The position numbers and the translations under genes are program-made. Positions 1 to 7,567 of a stretch of 30,053 nucleotides of DNA are shown here, one piece after another (within the stretch, counting starts at the first letter, position 1; every line of letters starts with the position of its first letter). The DNA is from UBA6168 sp041163745 (GTDB lineage Bacteria; Bacteroidota; Bacteroidia; Chitinophagales; Saprospiraceae). The stretch spans positions 1 to 30,053 of the forward strand of contig JBEAQU010000021.1 in assembly GCA_041163745.1 (NCBI GenBank). Direction: 5' to 3'. Under the pieces are notes generated by a model, which had not been told where the DNA came from, searched no databases, and was given only the letters and a program-made list of their open reading frames with translations.

Positions 1-842
1 GCACACAAGCCGATGTACAAGGGAACCATGCCGATGGTCAGGTACATCACACCGCCCAGATAGCTGGCACGGACCGCCGTCCGCTCGTCCTTTGCCGCCA
101 TGATTCGTTGGAACACATCCTGCTGCGGGATGGAACCCAAGCCTATGGTGATCCAGGCGGCCACATAGTGCGCGATGTCGTGCAGGTTGCGGTCCGGGAA
201 GAACCGAAAGAACCCGTCCGGTTGCGCCGCCCAGACCGCCTGCACACCGCCGGCCTGTCCGCCGAGCTGCCACGCCATGAACAGCAATCCCGCAATGATC
301 ATGATCGACTGCACAAAATCGGTCACCGAAACCGCCCACATCCCCCCTATGTAGGTGTAAAACACCACGATGACCGCACAGACCATGATTCCCGCCGAGA
401 TGGGAATACCCAACAAAACATTCAGGATGAGAGCCATGGCGACCATCTGCGCCGCAATCCAACCGAAATAGGAAGGCACCATGAACAAGGCAGACAGAAA
501 TTCCGTCGCCCGGCCGTACCGCATACGGTAATAGTCGTTGAAGGTCAGGATGTTCAACCGGTACATCGGCCGCGCCACCAGGCCTCCTGCCAGCATCAGG
601 CATAGCGCCGCACCGAACGGGTCCTCCATGATTCCCAATACACCGTGGTGCACGAATTCCGAAGGGGCCCCCATGACGGTCTCCGACCCGAACCAGGTGG
701 CGAACATCGCAGAACCCGCCACCACCAAGGGCAGTTTCCGGCCTGCGACCACGAAATCCCGGGTGTTCTTCACCCGACGGGATGCGAGGTAACCGATGAG
801 GAGCGTCCCCAGAAGGTACAAACCGATGAAGGTCATCAACAT
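1..842 (-). CDS. Sodium:solute symporter (SSS family), N-terminal part, cut by window edge
   Basis: I translated this gene directly from the complementary strand; the frame stays open from 842 to base 1, giving about 280 residues with no stop. The product is very hydrophobic, with about six or seven membrane segments. Recognisable SSS-family features are the first helix followed by a short basic loop (SRRVKNTRDFVVAGRKLP), then a helix containing ATWFGSETVMGAP, which is the region that lines the sodium/substrate site in this family, and later LTFNDYYRMRYGR. The protein would use the inward sodium gradient to import an organic solute across the inner membrane; the substrate cannot be read from the sequence. 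The start is the ATG at 842, with an in-frame alternative at 836. The next visible gene is divergent and 694 bp away, so no operon partner is seen on this side. Confidence 0.9.
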   Translation of the reverse strand, partial: MLMTFIGLYLLGTLLIGYLASRRVKNTRDFVVAGRKLPLVVAGSAMFATWFGSETVMGAPSEFVHHGVLGIMEDPFGAALCLMLAGGLVARPMYRLNILTFNDYYRMRYGRATEFLSALFMVPSYFGWIAAQMVAMALILNVLLGIPISAGIMVCAVIVVFYTYIGGMWAVSVTDFVQSIMIIAGLLFMAWQLGGQAGGVQAVWAAQPDGFFRFFPDRNLHDIAHYVAAWITIGLGSIPQQDVFQRIMAAKDERTAVRASYLGGVMYLTIGMVPLYIGLC

Positions 843-1536
843 GTCCGATGCAAAGTCATTTTATGTTTCGGGAGCTGCTGCGGACGAGCCCCCATCGAGC
901 AGCCGAGTCAGCCCGGTGCATCCATTGTTCCCAGGATGCCGGGGCAGTCCCGACGACAGCGGGACAAATGTATCAATTCCTCCTTTGCCCGACAAAACGA
1001 ATCTCCCGGGTGTCTTTTCGTAGAATATGAATCATCGCCCGACAGGATATAAATTAGCATCGGAACATTGGTTAGTGTTCAGATTTTTCTGAATTTTGCC
1101 CTCTTTCCGAACCAACCCTCGAACCGGATGACTTGGGTACTTTCCCCAGATGATCTCTCGGTGGTGTCAAGGTGTTCGGAACCATTCACCTCCCGTCCGT
1201 CCCGCTGCTCTTGCGACGGCTCGTACCCCCTTAGCACAATTATTGCCGTTGTTCCCAGGTCGGAAACCACATTCCCGGAGCCCAGCGGTCTGTTTTGCAT
1301 CTGCACAGGAACCGGAAAAAACGCATGTCGTCGTCCTGTCCGGAGAACTGAAACGATTCTCCACAGCAAGTGCGACCTGACCCGATAGCGAGTAAATCCC
1401 GCACCGGCGTGCCGGCGCCGCCCATCCCGCATACGAAGTCGGGGGCAGGCGAACCCGGCCGGATATCCTGTATGGGATCATGGTCTGTGTGGGTCCCGTT
1501 GCATACCTTCAAATACGTTACATGCAAATACGTTAC
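843..1536. other. Divergent intergenic region, no gene recognised
   Basis: This stretch of almost 700 bp separates the divergent symporter and the giant lyase-like gene. Several open frames exist on both strands, but they overlap one another, have shuffled low-complexity composition and match no family I recognise. A 6-bp hairpin (GTCCCG/CGGGAC, 947-965) and an AT-rich stretch near 1040-1100 are visible. I found no convincing TAnnTTTG promoter for either gene. The region should carry the promoters of both genes. Confidence 0.5.
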
Positions 1537-1539
1537 ATG
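1510..1539 (+). repeat. 15-bp perfect tandem duplication at the start of the lyase-like gene
   Basis: The unit CAAATACGTTACATG occurs twice in a row, at 1510-1524 and 1525-1539. Each copy ends in an in-frame ATG (1522 and 1537), so the duplication has created two equivalent start codons five codons apart, separated by QIRYM-type residues. The second ATG directly precedes the signal-peptide region. Confidence 0.9.
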
Positions 1540-4500
1540 ACAACAGAAGCACATTACAGGAGCTGGCGCAGGATTTGGATGACAGCCTTGCTGACCGTTT
1601 GGTTGGGTAACTGCGTCGGCCTTCTTCACAGCCAGGGCAGCAACGGGGATGTCCTCTTACAACCAGACGGAGACCATTACGTCATGAGCAATGGCTGGTT
1701 GTCCGTCCGCCTGGCCCGTGCCACCGGCTTTGACCCATCCTTCCCGGATTTCATCCCGGCTCCCCTTCAACAGGTAATTTATGCCGACGGGTCGGCCGGC
1801 TCCTCCCTGCCGGTTTACCTGCGGTCCACGGCACCACCGGTCACCATGCAGGATACGGTCCTCTACCAGACGACGGATTCGTGTGCGGTACGGATCCGAT
1901 ACACTTTCGACAAGCCTGCGCTCTACAGCAGCAACAACGCGTTTCTGGAGCCGGAAGGCCCCGGCTATTACCAGGCGACCTTCCGGATGTTCAAGGGGGA
2001 AAAGGTCTGTATGGTACTGGAGGAAAGCGACTTCGAGGTAGGTTACGAACTGCGTGTCTCCGGCGGGTTGTCGCCGGACCGGGGCATGTACCAAGGGCAT
2101 TACGCCACCACGGCGGCGGACGGCTACGATCTCAACGGCCAGGTGTATGCCCGGGGGGAGAACACCGGCTGGAATGCCCGTGTGAACCTCGGCTATTCCG
2201 GTCGCAAGGATTATCCCATGCTGGCACGCTGGAACCCGTGGGTGGTGAATTCCGGCTGGCATTGGCAATTGTATGACAGCGATGCCGGAGCCGGAGGGAA
2301 TGTATTCGGGATCTTCGACGGACGTCCGTCCCAGCTGCTGGGAATCCGCAGCAGCGGGGCGAACATCTACACGGACGCCGCCGGTCTGGACGACATCCAC
2401 GGCGCTTGCGATGACGACATCTGCCATTATGTCTGGCAATCCGACAACAAACTCCTGTACAAGCGCATCGATGCAGACGGTGGATCCCAGCCGGAAATTG
2501 TCGTGGCCCAGGACCTCGTCCACCCTTTTATCTTTCTCAGCGGCAATACCGTCAACATCCTGGCTTTCGACCCCTACGCTGCCTCCGGGCAAGCCCTGTT
2601 CTTGCTAAAAAAGGTGGGTGCCGCCCCATTCGTCATTCACCAACTGGACCTTGACGCCACCATCACAGACCCCTATCTGTACGGTGCATCCAACGGCACT
2701 TATGATTTCATCCTCCTCCAAGGATCCCGCGACATCGGCACAGGGTCGGCCCAGGATGGTTTCCATCTGTTCGCAGCCCCTGTCCAGACCCTGGATTTCG
2801 GCTGGCAGGATGTCATTGACGACGGCTTGTCCTGGCGTTCCGCCAATAGGCCGGACCTGCAGCGGACCCCCGACGGGTCCATCCTGCTCACTTACGCCGC
2901 CAACGGATACTATGGCACCTTCGACCGGATTCCCGCCGATTCCGTCCGCTTCGTGCAGACGCCTTTCCCACCGACACAGACGGTGTCCATCGGGACGGCC
3001 ATCGACCCGGTGACAGGACGTTTCTTCGAGGCCACCAACGACGGCTGGCTTCGGCTGGTCCAGCTCCAGGACACGACCGTCACCGCGGTCCACGCCACCA
3101 ATCTGTCCGTCTCCATCTACGACCTCCTTCAGGCCCGTGCCAACCGGCGTACCCTGGCCACGGACAGCGGCGGCAATTGCCTGGCGACGCTGGAGAACTA
3201 CCAGGGCGGCTTCTACTGGTATGACAACAACTCCCAGGAATGGTCCGCCCTGTCCCTGCCGGAATGGTCCGCCACCTTCCCTCATCACGTCCATTACAAC
3301 AGCACCGTGGACTCTTTCTTTGTTGTCGGAAAATACCAGGGGCAGCTGACCCGCTTCCGGACGAAGAACGGGACCGATGTCACCCTCGTCGAACAATTTC
3401 CCACCACCGCCATGCCGGTGGCCGGCGTCAAGGTCAACCTGACCCGGGTCTCTCCCCCATATTATTTTCCCGAGGTCCGTTTCGAATGGTGTCTGTTCGC
3501 AGGCACCCAAGGTGCCGACCTGCTGCCCCCCGACCAGGTCCAACCCATCGGTCTCGCCATGAACCGGCTCTCCGGCTTGGCAGGAAAGCTGGATGCCTAC
3601 CAATCCGAACCCCTGCCCATGGATTCCAGTTTCCTAACGGGCGCTTTGTTCAAGCCACGGGCGGATCTGCTGGCCTTGATGGCGGAAATCCGCACCAACA
3701 ACGACCTGTATGACGAGTTGGTGGACATAGACCCCTATTTCACCGGCATCATGAATGCTTGGCGGGACGCCCCGGGCAATCCGGTCGCCACCAACGCCGC
3801 CTACCAATCCGTCATGGACTACGCCCACGGTCTACGCACCGCGCTCACTACCGGTGACGGCATTTACAGTTATTACCACCACTATTCCCTGGGCAGCAAC
3901 GAAATGCAACTCCAATCCATGAAAATCGCCGGACTGTTGGCGGATGACAAGCTGACGTCCGCCCAACGGGATACCCTCCTGCAGGTGTCACGCCTGTATT
4001 GCCGGGTCATATGGGACCGGGATTTCGTCCCCTTTTCCAATGATACCGGGCTCAACTTCGGGACGATCAGCCAAGCGACGACCTTCTCGTTGCGGCGTTG
4101 GTTCTTCTGCCTGATCGCCAGCGAATCCGCGGAATTCAGTGCGCGTGCCGCCCTGATTCCCGGATATCTGGATATTTCCATAGCGGATTATGTGAACGAA
4201 TCCGGCGCCGCCAAGGGATCGCCCCATTACCTGCAGCCCACCATGGACCAGATGATCCTGATCGGCCTGCAGCTCCGGGAGTCCGGGATGGGCGATGTCT
4301 TCTCCTCCAACCTACGGCTGAAGTACCTGGCTGATTTTCTGTTTCACCTGAAGACGCCCCCTTCCGTCCGCTTCCAGCAGTATCGGAAACTGGTCAGCCT
4401 AGGAGACGGTGCGGAGGAGAGCGCCGCCGTCTTCGGCTTACTGGCGACAGGCTTTGCCGCGACCGATACGCTGCTGAGCCGCAGACTGATGCATGCCTAT

Positions 4501-6630
4501 CGGAACGGTCGGGTACGCGGAAGCGAATTCGGTTTTGTAACCCTTTCCGTCAACCAACAACTGCCGGACACCTCCTGGCTCAATATGGGGGACGGCCGGT
4601 TCCCAGGCTACATGTCGACCTTTCGGCGCGGGCGCGGTACGCCTCTCGAGTCTGCTTCCTGGCTGGTGGATGGGGAATGGTACTCCGACCACCGAAACGA
4701 TGACCGCGGACAAGCGGCCATCTATGCTTTGGGTACTCCGCTTTCTTTGAATTTCAGCAGTTTCTACTCCCCACACATGGCCTCTGCCCATCAGAAGAAC
4801 TGTCTGGTGAAGGAGACGATGTTCCCCGATTGGAACAATACGACCGGTCAGCCCTTCGGCCTGGCCGACGCCGCTTGGTATCATTCAGCGAACACTGCCT
4901 TCGAGGCCTTCGAGTACAGCGGCCATGCCGCCGTCCGCATGACGCGCCAAGCCGATGTCTGGACCCGCCGCTTCTTCCAGTTCCACTTGCGGCCGGATCT
5001 GCCCTGCTTTATCCTGCATGATTCCGTGGACAGCCCGGCACCCTTCATCTGGAATTTCAATTTCATGGCCACGGATTCGGTACAAACACCCACCGGGCCC
5101 GTGCTGCCACCTTCCTCCTTTTGGAGCAGCCAGGGAGGCCCGCAACAACTGCCTCGCGCCAGCAGCCCCGTACCGCTGGATACCGGTTTCAACCGCTTTG
5201 ATTTCCAAGGACAAAACTGGGTCGCCCATCCGACCGGCGGCATCGATTGGGAACTCTACCTGGAGACCGCCGATCCGGATGCCGCCGTTCTTTGTGATGT
5301 CGGGCACGACTTCATCCCCACGCCGGAGAAAGAGGAATTCCTGGCCACCAACGGCGTGGCTTCCTTTTCGGAGAAACAGGTGGTGATGCGCGCCAAAGGC
5401 GGCGGACATTTCACGACGCTGATCCTGCCGTATGCCAAGGGACAACGCCCCGCAGACCTGTCTGTCTACCAATCCCAGGATACCATACACGTAGATCTTC
5501 CGGGTGTGTTCCATTTCTCGACGGACCTATCCTTCGCTTCCTATCAGGAAGCCGGCGGCAAGGCCATCCATACCAGCTATGTCTACGAACCCCTTCCTTT
5601 CGGAGACCTGCTGCTGGCCGGCGGCCCTATGGAAGTGTCGGTACTGCCGGATACGATAACGGCTCTCATCCATGGAACGACAGGTTTCCGCCTGCTGACT
5701 CTTCCCCCCGGTAACTGGCGCCTGGCCAATGCGGTGGCCGGCGCCGTATTCGACGGGACGAGCTGGTCCCTGCCCTACTCCTATGCCGACAGCCTGCACA
5801 ACAGCTATGTCGGCGGCGGGCAGGAATATGTATTTGTCCGTACGCCGCGCCTGGCCGCCCGCGTTTTCCTGCAAGGCCCCTTTGACGCCTCGACGGGCTG
5901 GATGCACGATTCCCTGCGGGTCCGCACCTTGCTCCCATCGACCGAGCCGTATTCGGTTCTGGGTTTCGCATCCGCCGGCCTCGGCGGAGGAGAGATGGTG
6001 GACACTTCCTTACTGGATACTACCGGTGCCAATGCGGTCGTGGATTGGGTTTGGGTGGAAATCCGGAGCAAGCTGGCTCCCGCCATCGTCCTCGCTACCC
6101 GTGGCGCCTTGCTACAGCGCGACGGTGATGTCACCGGTACCGAAGCCCGGTTCCCCTTGGATTTTCCGGAATTGCCGCAGGACAGCTATTACGTGGCGGT
6201 TCGCCACCGCAATCACCTCGCTGTCTGCACGGCCGGGCCGGTGTTCTTTTCCCTCGACAGCCTGACTACGCTCGATTTTTCCCATCCGGACGTGGAAACC
6301 TGGGGTGACCACAGCAGGGCATCCTTACCAAACGGGGCCTATGCCATGTGGGCGGGAGATGCCGACGGCGATGGCAGGGTGGTCTTCGCCGGTGTCGGTA
6401 CGGACGTGACCGCCGTCTCCGCTCCTGTGCTGACAAATCCTGTCAATACGGCATTTGTCACCACCATGCCCCTCTCCGGCTATTTCCGGGCCGACCTCAA
6501 TATGGACGGGTCGGTCATTTACGACGGTGCCGGAAAGGATGTGACCCTGGTCTCCGATGTGGTCCTGCTACATCCGGATAACTCCGACGCCTCCCCGACC
6601 TTGCCCGTATTCGAACAATTGCCAAACTGA
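1537..6630 (+). CDS. Giant secreted polysaccharide-lyase-like protein (heparinase II/III-type fold) with dockerin-like C-terminus
   Basis: This 1,697-residue protein has a basic N-terminus (RSWRR) and a hydrophobic stretch ending near residue 33, consistent with a signal peptide. Residues about 35-690 are beta-rich and unrecognised. Residues about 700-990 look like an alpha-helical toroid (segment with KGSPHYLQP), followed by a beta region with DHRNDDRG at 1051-1058 and IYALGTPLSLNF. That pattern matches heparinase II/III and related alginate/oligosaccharide lyases, where a His/Asn/Asp-rich loop and a hydrophobic strand follow the toroid. Residues about 1442-1697 form a C-terminal module I recall from other Bacteroidota exoproteins (LLQRDGDV, VRHRNHL), ending in two calcium-loop repeats (D1608-A-D1610-G-D1612-G and D1653-L-N1655-M-D1657-G) and EQLPN. 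The substrate is unknown. The ATG at 1537 is preferred to 1480 or 1522 because it sits closest to the signal peptide. The next gene begins 4 bp after the stop. Confidence 0.65.
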   Translation: MTTEAHYRSWRRIWMTALLTVWLGNCVGLLHSQGSNGDVLLQPDGDHYVMSNGWLSVRLARATGFDPSFPDFIPAPLQQVIYADGSAGSSLPVYLRSTAPPVTMQDTVLYQTTDSCAVRIRYTFDKPALYSSNNAFLEPEGPGYYQATFRMFKGEKVCMVLEESDFEVGYELRVSGGLSPDRGMYQGHYATTAADGYDLNGQVYARGENTGWNARVNLGYSGRKDYPMLARWNPWVVNSGWHWQLYDSDAGAGGNVFGIFDGRPSQLLGIRSSGANIYTDAAGLDDIHGACDDDICHYVWQSDNKLLYKRIDADGGSQPEIVVAQDLVHPFIFLSGNTVNILAFDPYAASGQALFLLKKVGAAPFVIHQLDLDATITDPYLYGASNGTYDFILLQGSRDIGTGSAQDGFHLFAAPVQTLDFGWQDVIDDGLSWRSANRPDLQRTPDGSILLTYAANGYYGTFDRIPADSVRFVQTPFPPTQTVSIGTAIDPVTGRFFEATNDGWLRLVQLQDTTVTAVHATNLSVSIYDLLQARANRRTLATDSGGNCLATLENYQGGFYWYDNNSQEWSALSLPEWSATFPHHVHYNSTVDSFFVVGKYQGQLTRFRTKNGTDVTLVEQFPTTAMPVAGVKVNLTRVSPPYYFPEVRFEWCLFAGTQGADLLPPDQVQPIGLAMNRLSGLAGKLDAYQSEPLPMDSSFLTGALFKPRADLLALMAEIRTNNDLYDELVDIDPYFTGIMNAWRDAPGNPVATNAAYQSVMDYAHGLRTALTTGDGIYSYYHHYSLGSNEMQLQSMKIAGLLADDKLTSAQRDTLLQVSRLYCRVIWDRDFVPFSNDTGLNFGTISQATTFSLRRWFFCLIASESAEFSARAALIPGYLDISIADYVNESGAAKGSPHYLQPTMDQMILIGLQLRESGMGDVFSSNLRLKYLADFLFHLKTPPSVRFQQYRKLVSLGDGAEESAAVFGLLATGFAATDTLLSRRLMHAYRNGRVRGSEFGFVTLSVNQQLPDTSWLNMGDGRFPGYMSTFRRGRGTPLESASWLVDGEWYSDHRNDDRGQAAIYALGTPLSLNFSSFYSPHMASAHQKNCLVKETMFPDWNNTTGQPFGLADAAWYHSANTAFEAFEYSGHAAVRMTRQADVWTRRFFQFHLRPDLPCFILHDSVDSPAPFIWNFNFMATDSVQTPTGPVLPPSSFWSSQGGPQQLPRASSPVPLDTGFNRFDFQGQNWVAHPTGGIDWELYLETADPDAAVLCDVGHDFIPTPEKEEFLATNGVASFSEKQVVMRAKGGGHFTTLILPYAKGQRPADLSVYQSQDTIHVDLPGVFHFSTDLSFASYQEAGGKAIHTSYVYEPLPFGDLLLAGGPMEVSVLPDTITALIHGTTGFRLLTLPPGNWRLANAVAGAVFDGTSWSLPYSYADSLHNSYVGGGQEYVFVRTPRLAARVFLQGPFDASTGWMHDSLRVRTLLPSTEPYSVLGFASAGLGGGEMVDTSLLDTTGANAVVDWVWVEIRSKLAPAIVLATRGALLQRDGDVTGTEARFPLDFPELPQDSYYVAVRHRNHLAVCTAGPVFFSLDSLTTLDFSHPDVETWGDHSRASLPNGAYAMWAGDADGDGRVVFAGVGTDVTAVSAPVLTNPVNTAFVTTMPLSGYFRADLNMDGSVIYDGAGKDVTLVSDVVLLHPDNSDASPTLPVFEQLPN
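6328..6627 (+). other. Dockerin-like double calcium-loop module (protein domain)
   Basis: This part of the lyase-like protein encodes two copies of a D-x-D/N-x-D-G loop, each followed by a short hydrophobic helix-like stretch (DVTAV... and DVTLV...). The two copies are about 45 residues apart, and the chain ends EQLPN. The spacing resembles the paired calcium loops of type I dockerins. I recall very similar endings in Saprospiraceae exoproteins. The function there is not established to my knowledge, so 'dockerin-like' describes only the sequence pattern. Confidence 0.6.
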
Positions 6631-6634
6631 CGCC

Positions 6635-7462
6635 ATGATCCGACTGTCTGTCTTGTCTCGCCGCTACCTGATGCCGGTGGTTGCCTGGATGTACGCCGCG
6701 GCCTGCTTCGCCGGGGTCCGGATGGGCTTGCATGCCCATACCATCGGCGACAATCCCCATCACCTGCTGCTATCCTATTCGTCCACCACGGATTACGATT
6801 CGCCCGACCGCAATGTCTGGAACTCCCAGGTCTTCACCCTGCGCTGGTCGGCGTCCCTTGGCAATGCTGTCGTCGGTAGTATCAGCAACCTGGCGGATTT
6901 CGATTTCAAGACCGACGGACAGCCGGTGCAAGGTGGCGACGGCTTTCTTTACCAAAAGTTCGCGGCAACCGGGGCTCCCGTCCACTTCAATCTCCCGGCC
7001 GGACAGCGGATCGATGTCCTGCTGCTCCACCTGGTTTTTGACGATGCGGCCGCCTGGTCGTTCGAATTGGTTTCCGACACGCCCTGGCTGAGCCAGCTCC
7101 ATGGCCTGCCAAATGCGGAAAACGCCGCTTTGTCCGACCAGTTCCTGGGCTTTGACCCGGCCTTGGCGGTCTACTCCGCCACCGACGCTCCTTCCCGTAT
7201 TACGGCAGGGCCTTCCTGCTCGGTCGCACCGAACCCCTCGGCCGGACTTGTCCTGCTTTCCCTGGAAACTTATCGACCGGCATCCTGGAACTTGTTTGTC
7301 CTGACCATGGCCGGCCAATGCCGCCGGGCAGATAAATTTTTCCTCCCCGCAGGTCCGCACCGCTTGTCACGGGATTTTTCCGACCTGCCCCCAGGCCCCT
7401 ACCTGCTCCGTCTCCAATCATCCGAACAAACCATCACGCTGCCGATGCTTCGCGCGCAATAA
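6635..7462 (+). CDS. Secreted protein with conserved N-terminal beta domain and T9SS C-terminal sorting domain
   Basis: This 275-residue protein starts with a typical signal peptide (basic RLSVLSRR, then a hydrophobic stretch ending at FAG). Residues about 20-185 form a domain shared with the next two genes, marked by WNSQVFTLRW and GGDGFLYQKF. From about residue 198 (PNPSAG) to the end it has the pattern of a Por/type IX secretion C-terminal sorting domain: a PNPxxG start, a middle strand pair, and an LPPGPYLLRLQ-like ending. The protein is therefore probably exported through the outer membrane by T9SS and kept at the surface or released. Its ATG lies 4 bp after the lyase-like stop codon, so translation is likely coupled. 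An upstream in-frame ATG at 6557 would lengthen it by 26 non-signal-like residues inside the preceding gene and is rejected. No enzymatic motif is visible; a binding or scaffold role is inference. Confidence 0.75.
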   Translation: MIRLSVLSRRYLMPVVAWMYAAACFAGVRMGLHAHTIGDNPHHLLLSYSSTTDYDSPDRNVWNSQVFTLRWSASLGNAVVGSISNLADFDFKTDGQPVQGGDGFLYQKFAATGAPVHFNLPAGQRIDVLLLHLVFDDAAAWSFELVSDTPWLSQLHGLPNAENAALSDQFLGFDPALAVYSATDAPSRITAGPSCSVAPNPSAGLVLLSLETYRPASWNLFVLTMAGQCRRADKFFLPAGPHRLSRDFSDLPPGPYLLRLQSSEQTITLPMLRAQ

Positions 7463-7567
7463 TGGCACCACAACAGCCGGTGTGCCGCCGAACAGCCCCT
7501 GAAATTCATGCGAAAGCTACATCCGGTTAGAACTATTGATGAACCTGATGTTTTGAAAAAAGACTTG

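Noticed and set aside
947..965. Hairpin GTCCCG/CGGGAC as a terminator
   Set aside because: It lies between divergent genes, has only 6 bp and no T run, so there is no transcript end to serve.
108..1052. Several overlapping plus-strand open frames at the left edge
   Set aside because: The minus strand encodes a clear SSS symporter here; the plus-strand translations are Arg/His-rich shadows.
1657..3603. Minus-strand open frames of 311 and 332 codons opposite the lyase-like gene
   Set aside because: They have no recognisable domains, and the plus-strand frame runs uninterrupted for 1,697 codons with coherent motifs.
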